A stretch of 64,000 nt of DNA from Polynucleobacter campilacus (GCF_002206625.1 NZ_NGUP01000003.1:394968-458967); one strand, 5' to 3'. Positions 1-11,283 are shown, counted from the first letter of the stretch. Made by a program: numbers and translations. The notes: generated from the letters alone by a model not told the origin.

Positions 1-2
1 TT

Positions 3-893
3 AGCGCTACTAGAGCCCGCCAAGAAGCCTTAGATCACGTTCTACTCTTTGGCCCTCCAGGGCTTGGTAAAACGACTCTTGCCCACATCATCGCCAGAGA
101 GCTTGGCGTGAACTTGCGCCAGACTAGTGGCCCAGTTCTCGATAGACCGGGCGATCTTGCTGCCTTGCTTACTAATTTAGAAGCCAATGATGTGCTCTTC
201 ATTGATGAGATCCATCGTCTCTCTCCAGTTGTTGAAGAAATTCTCTATCCAGCTCTTGAGGATTACAGTTTAGACATCATGATTGGTGAAGGCCCTGCAG
301 CACGTAGTGTCAAGATCGATCTCAAACCATTTACATTGATCGGCGCCACCACTCGGGCCGGCATGCTCACCAACCCATTACGTGATCGCTTTGGCATTGT
401 GGCAAGACTTGAGTTCTACACCACTGAAGAACTGACCAAAATTATTAATCGCTCAGCCAGCCTACTCAAGGCAGATATAGATCCAGAGGGTTCAGTAGAA
501 ATTGCCAAGCGTGCGCGCGGTACCCCCCGTATTGCTAACCGCCTACTCCGTCGAGTACGCGACTACGCAGAAGTCAAAGGCACAGGCACGATCACCAAGG
601 CTATGGCTGATGCCGCATTGAAGATGCTAGATGTTGATCCGAGTGGCTTTGATGTGATGGATAGAAAACTACTCGAAGCTATTCTTCATAAGTTCGATGG
701 CGGTCCAGTAGGTATTGATAATTTGGCAGCAGCGATTGGGGAAGAACGCGACACGATTGAGGATGTTCTAGAGCCCTACCTCATTCAGCAGGGATATCTT
801 CAAAGAACTTCACGTGGCCGTATAGCAACACGTCAGGCCTATGAGCACTTTGGCTTAACGCCACCTAGCGGTAACGCTAGCTTAGATATTTAA
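3..893 (+). CDS. ruvB: Holliday junction branch migration helicase RuvB (5' truncated by window edge)
   Basis: Reading frame is open upstream of the listed ORF to the window edge ([44 protein letters not shown]). Walker [14 protein letters not shown] and the RuvB C-terminal winged helix are visible. Confidence 0.97.
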   Translation, partial: SATRARQEALDHVLLFGPPGLGKTTLAHIIARELGVNLRQTSGPVLDRPGDLAALLTNLEANDVLFIDEIHRLSPVVEEILYPALEDYSLDIMIGEGPAARSVKIDLKPFTLIGATTRAGMLTNPLRDRFGIVARLEFYTTEELTKIINRSASLLKADIDPEGSVEIAKRARGTPRIANRLLRRVRDYAEVKGTGTITKAMADAALKMLDVDPSGFDVMDRKLLEAILHKFDGGPVGIDNLAAAIGEERDTIEDVLEPYLIQQGYLQRTSRGRIATRQAYEHFGLTPPSGNASLDI

Positions 894-2122
894 ACTAAAG
901 TTACTTTCGCAAATTTGCGCTTACCAACCTGTACTACGTAGGTTCCTGCTTCAATCTTCGCTTGCTTGTCACTAACAGTTGCGCCATCAATTTTTACGCC
1001 GTTCTGCTCGATATTGCGCATAGCTTCTGATGTAGATGGGGCTAATCCTGCAGCCTTAAGCAGGTTTGCGATAACCATGGGAGCGCCAGAAAGAGTTACT
1101 TCTGGAATGTCGTCTGGCACACCACCCTTTGCGCGGTGATTGAAGTCTTCCAGGGCTTTTTCTGCTGCAGCTTGTGAATGAAAGCGTGCCACGATTTCTT
1201 GTGCGAGTAGTACTTTGCAATCTTTTGGATTTCTTCCGCTAGCGACTTCTTGTTTCATTAAATCAATTTCAGACATTGGGCGGAATGACAGCAGTGTGAA
1301 GTAATCCCACATCAAATCATCTGAGATGCTCAAGAGTTTTCCGAACATATCACCAGCAGATTCGCTGATACCAATGTAATTTCCCTTGGACTTACTCATT
1401 TTCTCAACGCCATCCAGACCAACCAAGAGCGGCATCGTCAAAATACATTGTGGCTCTTGGCCATACTCCCGCTGGAGCTCGCGGCCCACTAAGAGATTAA
1501 ATTTTTGATCTGTACCGCCTAACTCTAAATCACTCTTCAGAGCAACAGAGTCATAGCCCTGCATCAATGGATATAAAAACTCATGAATCGAAATAGGTAC
1601 ACCATTGCGATAGCGCTTGGTAAAGTCATCACGCTCAAGCATTCTGGCAACCGTATGTTTTGCAGCCAGCTGAATCATGCCGCGCGCGCCCAATGGATCA
1701 CACCACTCGCTGTTGTAGCGTACTTCTGTTTTAGAGGGATCAAGCACCATACTTGCTTGACGATAGTAAGTTTCTGCATTGACCGCTATTTCTTCCGCTG
1801 TCAATGGTGGACGGGTTGCATTACGACCCGATGGATCGCCAATCATGCTGGTGAAGTCGCCAATCAAGAAAATGACCGTATGGCCTAAATCTTGCAACTG
1901 ACGTAGTTTATTCAGAACCACCGTATGCCCCAAATGAATATCAGGTGCAGTGGGATCTAAACCTAACTTAATCCGAAGTGGGGTCTTAGTGGCCTGGCTA
2001 CGAGCCAATTTTTGAACCCAGTCAGCCTCAACCAATAGCTCATCACAGCCGCGCTTAGTGACTTCGAGGGCCGCAAAGACTTCAGGGGTTAAAGGATATT
2101 TTTGTTCTGGTTTAGCCGTCAT
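890..2122 (-). CDS. tyrS: Tyrosine--tRNA ligase; start refined to [10 protein letters not shown], listed ORF extends to 2182
   Basis: HLGH class I signature, KMSKSKGN motif, C-terminal S4 domain. Confidence 0.96.
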   Translation of the reverse strand: MTAKPEQKYPLTPEVFAALEVTKRGCDELLVEADWVQKLARSQATKTPLRIKLGLDPTAPDIHLGHTVVLNKLRQLQDLGHTVIFLIGDFTSMIGDPSGRNATRPPLTAEEIAVNAETYYRQASMVLDPSKTEVRYNSEWCDPLGARGMIQLAAKHTVARMLERDDFTKRYRNGVPISIHEFLYPLMQGYDSVALKSDLELGGTDQKFNLLVGRELQREYGQEPQCILTMPLLVGLDGVEKMSKSKGNYIGISESAGDMFGKLLSISDDLMWDYFTLLSFRPMSEIDLMKQEVASGRNPKDCKVLLAQEIVARFHSQAAAEKALEDFNHRAKGGVPDDIPEVTLSGAPMVIANLLKAAGLAPSTSEAMRNIEQNGVKIDGATVSDKQAKIEAGTYVVQVGKRKFAKVTLV

Positions 2123-2195
2123 GCTGGTTCGTATACTGATACAGTTATTTGGTATTTCAATTGTTAAGCATAATTGTCGCATTCCTGAGAACTAG

Positions 2196-3323
2196 ATGAA
2201 CAAACCTCACTCCCTCTACATTGGTCTCATGTCTGGTACTAGCCTAGATGGGATTGATGCCGTTCTCGCCAAGATTGGACCCAATGGAGAAACCAACGCC
2301 CAAGCGGCTGTGAGTACCCCCTTCAGCCTTGAACTTCGCAAAGCCCTGATTGAACTTCAAACTTCAAGCCCCAATGAGCTGCACAGAGAGAAACAGGCTG
2401 GCAATGCCTTAGCCATAGCTTATGCCGATGCCGTCAGCCAATTACTGAAAAAAGCCAATTTACAGCCATCCGATATTGCTGCCATTGGTGCGCATGGTCA
2501 GACTATTCGCCATCAACCACATCTTGGAGATATGGCATATACCCACCAAACACTCAACCCTGCCCTCCTAGCAGAAAAGACCGGGGTTGATGTCATCGCA
2601 GATTTTAGAAGTCGTGATCTAGCGGCTGGTGGGCATGGCGCACCTTTAGTGCCTGCCTTTCATGCGCAGCAATTTACGTCCTCTGAAAATTTAGCAATTT
2701 TGAATATCGGTGGCATCGCCAATCTGACGCTGCTACCCAAAGATGGCCCAGTGACTGGTTTTGATTGCGGCCCTGGGAATATGTTGATGGATGCCTGGAT
2801 TGAAAAGCATCAAGGCAATTCCTATGATGAGAATGGTGCTTGGGCGCTGCAAGGAAAAGTGAATGAAGCACTTCTACAGTTGATGTTGTCAGATTCTTTT
2901 TTTAGCAAAGCGCCTCCAAAAAGTACGGGGCGAGATGACTTTCATTTAGCTTGGTTGCAGGAAAAAATTGGCAACAGCAATCATCATGCCGAAGATGTGC
3001 AAGCCACCTTACTGCATCTGACGGCACATGCAGCCTTGGAGGCTTTAGCACGTCATGCCCCGCAAACCCAGAAGTTGATTATCTGTGGAGGAGGCGCCCG
3101 AAATAGTGCCTTGATGAATTTACTTCAAGTCAAAGCGCAGTATTTCTTCAAAAAGCCTATAGAAATTACGACGAGTGACTCTGCTGGTATTGACCCACAA
3201 CTCGTTGAAGGCCTAGCTTTTGCCTGGCTTGCATGGGCCCATAAAGAAAAACGGCCAGCAAATTTGCCAGCCGTTACAGGAGCGAAGGGTCCTAGAATTC
3301 TAGGCGCTTGCTATCCTGCTTAA
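2196..3323 (+). CDS. anmK: Anhydro-N-acetylmuramic acid kinase
   Basis: LMSGTSLDGIDAVLA N-terminus, GFDCGPGNMLMDAW motif. Confidence 0.95.
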   Translation: MNKPHSLYIGLMSGTSLDGIDAVLAKIGPNGETNAQAAVSTPFSLELRKALIELQTSSPNELHREKQAGNALAIAYADAVSQLLKKANLQPSDIAAIGAHGQTIRHQPHLGDMAYTHQTLNPALLAEKTGVDVIADFRSRDLAAGGHGAPLVPAFHAQQFTSSENLAILNIGGIANLTLLPKDGPVTGFDCGPGNMLMDAWIEKHQGNSYDENGAWALQGKVNEALLQLMLSDSFFSKAPPKSTGRDDFHLAWLQEKIGNSNHHAEDVQATLLHLTAHAALEALARHAPQTQKLIICGGGARNSALMNLLQVKAQYFFKKPIEITTSDSAGIDPQLVEGLAFAWLAWAHKEKRPANLPAVTGAKGPRILGACYPA

Positions 3324-3341
3324 CTATATATGCTAATTTCT

Positions 3342-3728
3342 TTAAGCGGAGAAAGAAGATCCGCAACCACAAGTAGTCGTTGCATTTGGATTCTTAATCA
3401 CAAACTGTGAACCGTTGATATCTTCCTTGTAGTCTATCTCAGCACCAACTAGATATTGGAAGCTCATTGAATCTACTAAAAGAGTAACGCCATTCTTTTC
3501 AAACAAGGTGTCATCTTCATTAACGGCATCATCAAATGTAAAGCCATATTGAAAGCCTGAACATCCACCACCTTGAACGAATACGCGCAACTTCAATTCT
3601 GGGTTACCTTCTTCAGCAATCAAATCGGCCACTTTTGCAGCAGCACTATCCGTAAATACCAACGGGGTTGGTGGCTCGGCTAAATCTTGTGCGGGTTGTA
3701 CAACTTCTTGGCTAGCTAATTGGGTCAT
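3342..3728 (-). CDS. erpA: Iron-sulfur cluster insertion protein ErpA (A-type carrier)
   Basis: [10 protein letters not shown] and C-terminal TTCGCGSSF cysteine motif. Confidence 0.93.
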   Translation of the reverse strand: MTQLASQEVVQPAQDLAEPPTPLVFTDSAAAKVADLIAEEGNPELKLRVFVQGGGCSGFQYGFTFDDAVNEDDTLFEKNGVTLLVDSMSFQYLVGAEIDYKEDINGSQFVIKNPNATTTCGCGSSFSA

Positions 3729-3819
3729 AGTTCACTCCTAAATCAAAAGGCAATACTGATATTCTAGGCTTTTAATCCTTAGCCTGCTGAAGGGATATTA
3801 ATCGATAAAACCAGTCAAA

Positions 3820-4878
3820 TTACGGGGATACCGCAATCTGGGTCAGTCCAGTCGTCTCAGGTAGGCCAAACATGAGGTTCATACACTGCACGCCCTGTCC
3901 TGAAGCCCCTTTTACCAAATTGTCTTCCACCACCAAAATGACCAGGGTATCTCCGCCGCCTGGACGATGGATGGCAATGCGAATACCGTTGCTACCTCTC
4001 ACAGAACGAGTCTCTGGATGGCTGCCTGAGGGCATGACATCTACAAAAGGTTCATTTTGATAGAAGCTCTCGTACAGCTTTTGATAATCAAGGTCTTTGC
4101 CGGCTTCGGTCAAGCGGACATACAAGGTCGAATGAATGCCTCTTACCATAGGCGTGAGATGTGGCACAAATGTCAGCCCAATTTGATCGTGGCCGGCAAT
4201 GGCTTTTAGGCCCTGCACAATCTCCGGAAGATGCCGATGGCCCTTAACACTGTAGGCTTTGAAGTTGTCACTTGCCTCGGAGAGCAAGGTGCCAATCTCT
4301 GCCTTACGTCCAGCACCAGAAGTTCCAGACTTAGAGTCAGAAATAATATGATTACCATCAATGAGCTGTTTGCCACCAGTCGACTTTGGGGAAAGCAAAG
4401 GTGCAAGGCCAAGCTGTACGGAAGTTGGGTAGCAACCCGCTAAACCCACTACGCGCGCTTTTTTAATGGCCTCACGATTAATTTCTGCCAAACCATAAAC
4501 TGCTTCTGCCAGAATATCTGGACAGCTATGCTCTATGCCATACCACTTAGCGAACTCTTTCACATCCTTCAGCCTAAAGTCGGCCGCTAAATCCAAAATC
4601 TTGACATTGTGAGTAAGTAATTCTTTTGCTTGCGCCATGGCAACACCATGTGGTGTTGCGAAGAACACTGCATCACATTCATTTAATTTGGCTTCATCTG
4701 GTGTAGTGAATTTAAGATCAACACGACCGCGCAAAGATGGGAACATCTCAGCAACTGGTATGCCAGCCTCTGTGCGAGATGTAATAGCAACAATCTTTAC
4801 CTCGGGGTGCTGCGCCAACAAACGCAATAATTCCACACCGGTATATCCTGTGCCGCCAACGATGCCAACCTTAATCAT
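3820..4878 (-). CDS. argC: N-acetyl-gamma-glutamyl-phosphate reductase; start refined to [14 protein letters not shown]
   Basis: [29 protein letters not shown] active-site Cys, HRHLPEI. Confidence 0.95.
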   Translation of the reverse strand: MIKVGIVGGTGYTGVELLRLLAQHPEVKIVAITSRTEAGIPVAEMFPSLRGRVDLKFTTPDEAKLNECDAVFFATPHGVAMAQAKELLTHNVKILDLAADFRLKDVKEFAKWYGIEHSCPDILAEAVYGLAEINREAIKKARVVGLAGCYPTSVQLGLAPLLSPKSTGGKQLIDGNHIISDSKSGTSGAGRKAEIGTLLSEASDNFKAYSVKGHRHLPEIVQGLKAIAGHDQIGLTFVPHLTPMVRGIHSTLYVRLTEAGKDLDYQKLYESFYQNEPFVDVMPSGSHPETRSVRGSNGIRIAIHRPGGGDTLVILVVEDNLVKGASGQGVQCMNLMFGLPETTGLTQIAVSP

Positions 4879-4945
4879 GTCTTTCTCCAAGATACCTACT
4901 AAGTGAAGATTAAACGAACCTCACAATACCCCAATTGTAGAAACA

Positions 4946-4971
4946 AAAAGGGCCGCTTGCGCGACCCTTTC
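4946..4971 (-). terminator. Rho-independent terminator downstream of rpsI
   Basis: Minus strand AAAGGGTCGC-GCAA-GCGGCCCTTTTTG: GC-rich stem plus T-run just after the rpsI stop. Confidence 0.75.
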
Positions 4972-4996
4972 GAAAAACTTCAGCGACCGAAAGAAA

Positions 4997-5398
4997 TTAG
5001 CGCTTGCTGAACTGCTTACGACGACGTGCGCCGTGCAGACCAACCTTCTTACGCTCAACTTCACGAGCATCACGAGTCACCAAACCTGCTTTAGACAGGG
5101 TTGGCTTCAAAGTATTGTCGTAGTCAATCAAAGCACGAGTTACGCCGTGACGAACTGCACCAGCTTGGCCAGTTTCACCGCCACCAGAAACGTTTACTTT
5201 GATATCAAAGGTCGTTAAGTGGGCTGTGAGGGCTAAAGGCTGGCGAGCAATCATGCGCGATGTTTCACGAGCAAAATACGCATCGATAGGCTTACCGTTA
5301 ACGATTATTTCGCCTTTGCCAGATTTAATGAAGACGCGCGCAACAGAACTCTTGCGGCGACCTGTACCGTAATTCCAATTTCCGTAATTAATAGCCAT
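4997..5398 (-). CDS. rpsI: 30S ribosomal protein S9
   Basis: [14 protein letters not shown] and C-terminal RRRKQFSKR. Confidence 0.97.
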   Translation of the reverse strand: MAINYGNWNYGTGRRKSSVARVFIKSGKGEIIVNGKPIDAYFARETSRMIARQPLALTAHLTTFDIKVNVSGGGETGQAGAVRHGVTRALIDYDNTLKPTLSKAGLVTRDAREVERKKVGLHGARRRKQFSKR

Positions 5399-5407
5399 TT
5401 GGTTTCC

Positions 5408-5836
5408 TTAAATCTCTAACGCTTTTGGCTGTTGAGCCGCATGCGGATGATTGGCGTCGCCATAGACTTTTAATTTCTTAATCATGGCATAGCCTAGTGG
5501 GCCTTTTGGCAACATACCCTTCACAGCCTTCTCCAAAGCACGGCCTGGGAAACGGTCTTGCATTTTGTCGAAGTTAGTCGAGCTAATACCACCTGGGTAT
5601 CCGCTGTGACGGTAATAGATCTTGTTTAAGCCTTTTGTGCCTGTGACACGCAGCTTAGAAGAATTAATGACAACAATAAAGTCGCCAGTATCAACGTGTG
5701 GTGTGTATTCAGGCTTGTGCTTGCCGCGTAGACGGTGTGCCACTTCACTGGCGACACGACCGAGGACTTTGTCCGTAGCGTCAATCACGAACCATTCATG
5801 CACTACCTCATGGGATTTTGCAGAAAAAGTTTTCAT
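5408..5836 (-). CDS. rplM: 50S ribosomal protein L13
   Basis: [29 protein letters not shown]; paired with rpsI. Confidence 0.97.
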   Translation of the reverse strand: MKTFSAKSHEVVHEWFVIDATDKVLGRVASEVAHRLRGKHKPEYTPHVDTGDFIVVINSSKLRVTGTKGLNKIYYRHSGYPGGISSTNFDKMQDRFPGRALEKAVKGMLPKGPLGYAMIKKLKVYGDANHPHAAQQPKALEI

Positions 5837-5997
5837 GATTTCTCAAATTGTTATAGTCAACAAAAAAATTACTCCAACCAAATAACGTCCACCTTGGCCC
5901 TGCTTATGTTTGCAAGCTCGCAGATTCTGAAATCTAACTGGTAAAACAATCACCGCTGACTAGTTCGGTAATTCAGTAAAGCCTTGAATTGTATCCT

Positions 5998-6026
5998 AAA
6001 AAAAGCCCAGGAACGAGTCCTGGGCT
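5998..6026 (-). terminator. Rho-independent terminator of the putative sRNA
   Basis: Perfect 9-bp stem agcccagga/tcctgggct (6004-6012 / 6018-6026) followed on the minus strand by a T7 run. Confidence 0.8.
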
Positions 6027-6099
6027 GGAATCCACCTTTGTTTGGGTGGAGGAGACACTGGGAGGTAAGTCATAGTCTTGTATAAGACTGACTGCCAAT
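5998..6099 (-). ncRNA. Putative small regulatory RNA with two anti-Shine-Dalgarno motifs (approximate ends)
   Basis: On the minus strand, TTGCAT-N17-TACAAT (6134..6106) precedes a hairpin AGTCTT-ATAC-AAGACT, then a segment with CCUCCC and CUCCUCC, then a small CCACC/GGTGG stem, then terminator AGCCCAGGA-CTCGT-TCCTGGGCT-TTTTTT. No convincing ORF. Confidence 0.55.
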
Positions 6100-6105
6100 A
6101 CGGTT

Positions 6106-6134
6106 ATTGTATCGAGAACGATGGTGCGATGCAA
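6106..6134 (-). promoter_or_regulatory. Candidate sigma70-type promoter for the putative sRNA
   Basis: -35 TTGCAT (6134-6129), exactly 17-nt spacer, -10 TACAAT (6111-6106) on the minus strand. Confidence 0.5.
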
Positions 6135-6256
6135 GAAAATTGACCAAAATCAAGTTTTTGATGTTTTTTGGTCAAAGTCAGGCACTCACTAAAATCAATA
6201 GAAATTGGTAAACTATTGATAATATTGATTAATTTAGTAAGTTAGGGATCACTAAT

Positions 6257-6679
6257 ATGGAATGTCGAGTATCTTGGTTAGGTAATGGGGGAATGGCTTT
6301 TTCTGCTGAAACCGGCAGTGGTCACCTGGTCAATATGGACGGCGCCCCTGAAGCTGGGGGGAGAAACTTGGCGCCCAGACCAATGGAGCTTCTTTTAGCT
6401 GGAGCGGGGGGCTGCTCTGCATTTGATGTGGTTTTAATCCTACAGAGGTCTCGCCAGGCCGTCAGCGGCTGCGAGGTCACCCTTCAAGCAGAACGGGCCA
6501 CAGAAGACCCTAAAGTCTTTACCAAGATCAATTTGCACTTTAAGATCAAAGGAAAAGATCTAGATCAGGGAAAGGTGGATCGTGCGGTGAAGCTTTCACA
6601 TGAAAAGTACTGCTCAGCCACCATCATGCTAGCCAAAACAGCTGAACTGACTTACAGCATCGAAGTCATTTCGGAATAA
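6257..6679 (+). CDS. OsmC/YhfA-family protein
   Basis: RPMELLLAGAGGCSAFDVV and CSATIMLAKTAELTY are typical OsmC-family cysteine motifs. Confidence 0.9.
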   Translation: MECRVSWLGNGGMAFSAETGSGHLVNMDGAPEAGGRNLAPRPMELLLAGAGGCSAFDVVLILQRSRQAVSGCEVTLQAERATEDPKVFTKINLHFKIKGKDLDQGKVDRAVKLSHEKYCSATIMLAKTAELTYSIEVISE

Positions 6680-6681
6680 GT

Positions 6682-6988
6682 GCAGAGTCAATCGATAAGC
6701 CGGATTCTGTCGCCTAGATTTGCATCTAGGGGCAATCATTCCTCTAGGCCGGCAGTTACCTGACGGCTCAAGCTCCCTACCCGCAGACTCAGCGGGACGC
6801 CTCATCGCCTGCTTACTTGGGATTGCTCCGGGTGGAGGTTACCGCGTTTCACCGTAACTAAATACGCTCGTCTCTGTGGCCCTATTCCTCACGTTGCCGT
6901 GGATGGCCGTTAGCCATCACCCTTCCCTATGGAGTCCGGACTTTCCTCCCCCTCAATAAAGAGGCGGCGATTGCCCAATTGACTCTGC
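6682..6988 (-). ncRNA. rnpB: RNase P RNA (bacterial class A)
   Basis: Minus strand contains GGGGGAGGAAAGTCCGGACTCCATAGGG, CACGGCAACGTGAGGAATAGGGCCACAGAGACGAG and GACAGAATCCGGCTTATCGATTGACTCTGC. The ends pair as GCAGAGTCAAT / ATTGACTCTGC. Confidence 0.96.
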
Positions 6989-7042
6989 GCCTGCAGTCTA
7001 ACGCAGTCGGACTATTTTGGTTGAGGAATTAAAAGTTTTGGA

Positions 7043-8098
7043 TCAAACAAGTGACCATGCAATCGTTTCACCGGCACGCAGCGGAACAATCGTGGCATCA
7101 CCAAAAGCTAGCTCCTGTGGAATCCTTTGGGCTTGCTTCTTGAGGGTAATTTTTTTGCTATTGCGTGGCAAAGAATAAAAATCGGGGCCAAAAAAACTCG
7201 CAAAGCCCTCTAATTTATCTAACTTAGCAACACTTTCAAATGCTTCAGCATATAAACCCAAGACATTAAAGGCGCTGTAGCAACCTGCACAACCACAGGC
7301 TGCCTCCTTGTCTCCCTTAGCGTGAGGCGCACTATCGGTACCTAAAAAGAAGCGAGAATTACCGCTAGTGGCCGCCTCTAGGAGTGCAACACGATGCTCT
7401 TCGCGCTTGAGCACTGGCAAACAGTAATGATGAGGACGAATACCGCCAGAAAAAATCGCATTACGATTCATGAGTAAATGTTGTGGGGTAATCGTAGCCG
7501 CTATAGTATTTCCCGTTGCAACAGCGTCACGCACATAGTGCGCAGCTTGTTTGGTGGTGATATGTTCAAACACAATTTTGAGCTGCGGAAAATCTTTACG
7601 CAATGGCTCTAATATCTGATCAATAAAGACTGCTTCACGATCAAAGATATCGATCTCGGCATGAGTCACTTCGCCATGAACCAACAAAGGCATCCCAACA
7701 TCCTGCATTGCCTCAAGCGCTTTGTAGCAATGCTTGATGTCAGTTACTCCAGCATCGCTATTCGTTGTGGCTCCAGCCGGATAAAGCTTAAAGCCGATAA
7801 TTCCTTCAGACTTAGCCTTGCGCACTTCATCAGCTGAAGTATTGTCAGTCAGGTACAAAGTCATTAAAGGCTCGAAGTGATTGATGCCTAGGGATGTCAA
7901 ATTAGCCTCTATCCGTGATCGGTAGGCCTTTGCCAATTCCACTGTAGTCACTGGCGGCTTTAAATTTGGCATGATGATGGCACGGGCAAATTGACGGACC
8001 GTGTCAGCCAATACATCCTTCATTAAAGCCCCATCTCGAATATGCAAATGCCAGTCATCTGGTTGGATGAGTTCAATTTGTGTTGGACTATTCGGCAT
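7043..8098 (-). CDS. pyrC: Dihydroorotase
   Basis: [37 protein letters not shown]. Confidence 0.96.
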   Translation of the reverse strand: MPNSPTQIELIQPDDWHLHIRDGALMKDVLADTVRQFARAIIMPNLKPPVTTVELAKAYRSRIEANLTSLGINHFEPLMTLYLTDNTSADEVRKAKSEGIIGFKLYPAGATTNSDAGVTDIKHCYKALEAMQDVGMPLLVHGEVTHAEIDIFDREAVFIDQILEPLRKDFPQLKIVFEHITTKQAAHYVRDAVATGNTIAATITPQHLLMNRNAIFSGGIRPHHYCLPVLKREEHRVALLEAATSGNSRFFLGTDSAPHAKGDKEAACGCAGCYSAFNVLGLYAEAFESVAKLDKLEGFASFFGPDFYSLPRNSKKITLKKQAQRIPQELAFGDATIVPLRAGETIAWSLV

Positions 8099-8100
8099 GA

Positions 8101-9444
8101 TTATTGATTGAGCAAAATGATACGGAAATCATTCACATTCGTAAGTGTAGGGCCAGTTTCTACTAAAGCACCCAATTCTGCAAAGAATCCATAGCAATCG
8201 TGAGAAAGCAAGAATGGCTCTGGAGCAATCCCTTTGGCGAGACTGCCTTTACGAACATCGCCTGTAAACCACGCGCCCGCATTTTTTTCACTACCGTCAA
8301 TACCATCAGTATCTGCAGCTAAAGCTGCCAAATGGGGTAAGTCTTTCGACGCTGCAAAGAGTGAGAGTAGATACTCACTGCAACGACCTCCACGGCCTTT
8401 AATGCCTGCAGGAATAGTGACAGTACATTCTCCGCCAGAAATGATTGCCAGAGGCTTATCACCTTTAGCTAAATGCTCACGAGCTAGATCTGCTTGCGTA
8501 CGCCCAACCGCTTGCGCTTCACCGGTAATCGTATCGCCTAGAACAATGGGCTCATAACCTTGGCTTCGAACATAATCTGCCGCAGCTTCCAAGCTTTTAT
8601 AGGCAGTGGCAATCACATGATTTGCTACTTGAGCGTTCACCAAATCTGCATCTTTTAAAGTCTCTGGCTTTTTTCCCGCAAGGCCTTGCGCCAGATGATT
8701 GAGTACTGATGCTGGAATCTCATCCTCACCCAAACGATATTTTTCAAAGATAGCTAAGGCATCTTGATAAGTCGAATAATCAGCTGCACAAGGGCCACTG
8801 GCAATATCTGCTGGTGAATCACCGGTCACATCAGAGATCAGCAATGCTTCTACACGTGCCCCATGAGCAATGGCAACTCTTGCTAAATTGCCGCCCAAAA
8901 TTGCAGATAAATGTTTGCGGACAATATTCATTTCCTCAATCGGGGCACCGCTTCGTAAGAGCGCTTCAGTAGTCTTGCGCATGTCATCGATAGAGATTCC
9001 CTCTTGAGGCAAAGTCAGTAGACTTGAACCGCCGCCAGAAACTAATGCAATCAATACGTCACCTGGTTCCAGCTCCTGAGTTAGCGCATAGATTGCTTTG
9101 GCGCCATCCATACCCGCTTGATCAGGCACTGGATGACCAGCTTCAATAATTTGAATATGAGCAGTAGGTGATGCATGACCGTAGCGGGTCAAGACTACGC
9201 CCTTTAGCTTTACTTGAGGCCAGTGTGTGCCTGCATAGGCCTCAAGTGCACTAGCCATAGAAGCGCTAGCCTTACCAGCACCCACTACCAAACATCTGCC
9301 CTTGGGCTCTTGTCCAGCAGGGAAAATCTTGGCTAAATATTGTGGAACGATAACCTGGGGATCAGCCACAGCCACAGCGGCTGCAAAGGCATTTTTTAGA
9401 ATCTCTTGTATAGAAGTTGGTTGATTATTTTTTTGAGTCATCAA
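8101..9444 (-). CDS. Glycerate 2-kinase / MOFRL-family protein (formerly annotated hydroxypyruvate reductase, TtuD-like)
   Basis: [49 protein letters not shown]. Confidence 0.9.
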   Translation of the reverse strand: MMTQKNNQPTSIQEILKNAFAAAVAVADPQVIVPQYLAKIFPAGQEPKGRCLVVGAGKASASMASALEAYAGTHWPQVKLKGVVLTRYGHASPTAHIQIIEAGHPVPDQAGMDGAKAIYALTQELEPGDVLIALVSGGGSSLLTLPQEGISIDDMRKTTEALLRSGAPIEEMNIVRKHLSAILGGNLARVAIAHGARVEALLISDVTGDSPADIASGPCAADYSTYQDALAIFEKYRLGEDEIPASVLNHLAQGLAGKKPETLKDADLVNAQVANHVIATAYKSLEAAADYVRSQGYEPIVLGDTITGEAQAVGRTQADLAREHLAKGDKPLAIISGGECTVTIPAGIKGRGGRCSEYLLSLFAASKDLPHLAALAADTDGIDGSEKNAGAWFTGDVRKGSLAKGIAPEPFLLSHDCYGFFAELGALVETGPTLTNVNDFRIILLNQ

Positions 9445-9450
9445 GCTATT

Positions 9451-11274
9451 CTAATCAAGAGCGGCACGTTCTTGCATTTGCCACATCTCGGCATATTTGC
9501 CTTGCGCTGCCAGCAACTCTAAATGGGTTCCCCGCTCGACGATTTGCCCATGCTCCATCACCAAAATTTGATCAGCATGAATAATGGTCGATAGCCTATG
9601 GGCAATGATGAGAGTAGTGCGATTTTTAGCCAAACTGAGCAATTCTTCCTGAAAAGCCCACTCAGTTTTGGAGTCTAAGGCGGAAGTAGCCTCATCAAAA
9701 ATGAGCATCGCTGGCTTTTTCAACAAAGTTCGCGCAATCGCCACGCGCTGTTTCTCGCCTCCAGAGAGCTTTAAACCCCTCTCGCCGACTTGGGTATCGT
9801 AGCCATCTGGTAAGCGCTTGATAAAGCCATCAATTTGCGCAGCTCTTGCTGCCTCATACACCTCGTCGATAGAGGCAGAAGGATCGCCATAAGCTATGTT
9901 GTAACCAATAGTGTCATTAAATAAGACGGTATCTTGCGGAACGATACCAATTACCTTACGCAAACTGGCTTGAGTGACATCTTGAATATTTTGCCCATCA
10001 ATCAAAATTTTTCCAGACTGCACATCATAAAAACGAAATAACAATCTGGCTAAGGTGCTCTTACCTGCACCACTTTGTCCAACCACAGCAGTGATTGTTC
10101 CCGCCGGAATATTAAAGCTTACATCATGAAGGATTTCTCGTTTGGCGTCATAGTGAAATGAAACGCTCTCAAAACCGACAGCAGGCCCATGACCATAATT
10201 TTCAATATGAAGTGGCTTAGCATTTGGTGTGTCTGCAATTTCTTTATCGGTGTTCAGCAAAGAAAACATGCGCTCCATGTCCGTTAGTGACTGTTTAATC
10301 TCGCGGTAAATCACGCCCAGAAAATTGAGCGGAATATACAACTGAATCATTAAGGCATTAACAAGTACGAGGTCTCCTAGCGTCATGCTGCCGTCAACAA
10401 CACCGAGCGTAGCGCGCCACAAAATTAAGACTAAGCCAATAGCAATGATTGTTTGCTGGCCAAAATTAAGAACCGCTAAGGATTTTTGCGACTTAATGGC
10501 GGCAGCTTGATACCGCACTAAATTTTTGTCATAACGACTTGCTTCAAAAGCTTCGTTACCAAAATACTTCACGGTCTCAAAGTTTAATAAAGAATCAATT
10601 GCTTTCTGATTTGCCTTCGAATCCATGTCATTCATGGTCTTACGAAAATGAGAGCGCCACTCTGTTACTACTACAGTAAATACAATATAGAAAACCAAGG
10701 CGCATAAAGTAATTGCTGCAAACCAAATATCATATGAGTAAGCCAAATAACCCAACACCAAAATAAACTCAACAAGTGTCGGCAGGATGCTATAGAGTGA
10801 ATAAGAAATTAGCGACTGAATACCGCGTGTACCACGCTCAATATCACGGCTTACTCCGCCAGTCTGTCTAGCCAGGTGAAAACTCAGCGCTAAAGAATGT
10901 AAATGTTCAAAGACTTGAAGAGCCACTTTACGGATAGCATTTTGGGTCACTCTAGCAAAGAGAAACTCGCGTAGTTCGGCAAACAAGGAAGCAGACATCC
11001 GTAGGAGCCCATAAGCCAAAATGAGTCCTACCGGAACCAGGAGCAAGGCTTGTGGAGAATCTGCCCGGACGTTTAAATCATCAATTAAGCGCTTGAGCAA
11101 AACAGGGATGCCTAGATTGGTAACCTTAGCAGCAACCAAGCAAGCCAGGGCAATCGCAACTCTAAATTTATATTCCAGTAGATAGGGAATTAAATCGCGA
11201 ATGACCTTCCAATCGCTTCCCTGAGAAGGCTTGGAATCTCCTCCTGAATGATGGTGCCCTGATGAAGGTCTCAT
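9451..11274 (-). CDS. ABC transporter, fused permease/ATP-binding protein of the Atm1/HMT type
   Basis: VGQSGAGKSTLARLLFRFYD, LSGGEKQRVAIARTLLKKP, ETVKYFGNE motif typical of Atm1-like exporters. Confidence 0.93.
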   Translation of the reverse strand: MRPSSGHHHSGGDSKPSQGSDWKVIRDLIPYLLEYKFRVAIALACLVAAKVTNLGIPVLLKRLIDDLNVRADSPQALLLVPVGLILAYGLLRMSASLFAELREFLFARVTQNAIRKVALQVFEHLHSLALSFHLARQTGGVSRDIERGTRGIQSLISYSLYSILPTLVEFILVLGYLAYSYDIWFAAITLCALVFYIVFTVVVTEWRSHFRKTMNDMDSKANQKAIDSLLNFETVKYFGNEAFEASRYDKNLVRYQAAAIKSQKSLAVLNFGQQTIIAIGLVLILWRATLGVVDGSMTLGDLVLVNALMIQLYIPLNFLGVIYREIKQSLTDMERMFSLLNTDKEIADTPNAKPLHIENYGHGPAVGFESVSFHYDAKREILHDVSFNIPAGTITAVVGQSGAGKSTLARLLFRFYDVQSGKILIDGQNIQDVTQASLRKVIGIVPQDTVLFNDTIGYNIAYGDPSASIDEVYEAARAAQIDGFIKRLPDGYDTQVGERGLKLSGGEKQRVAIARTLLKKPAMLIFDEATSALDSKTEWAFQEELLSLAKNRTTLIIAHRLSTIIHADQILVMEHGQIVERGTHLELLAAQGKYAEMWQMQERAALD

Positions 11275-11283
11275 TACTTGATC

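Noticed and set aside
1583-1888. Many antisense ORFs of 60-140 aa opposite long conserved genes (e.g. 1583..1888, 8234..8557, 15241..15600, 16258..16671, 32913..33299)
   Set aside because: They lie opposite strongly supported housekeeping CDSs and have no recognisable domains; by-products of codon usage.
6121-6195. Short plus-strand ORF (MVRCKKIDQNQVFDVFWSKSGTH) preceded by GGAGG sequences
   Set aside because: SD-like motifs are more than 50 nt away and the peptide covers the inverted repeat; the motifs fit better as anti-SD on the minus-strand sRNA.
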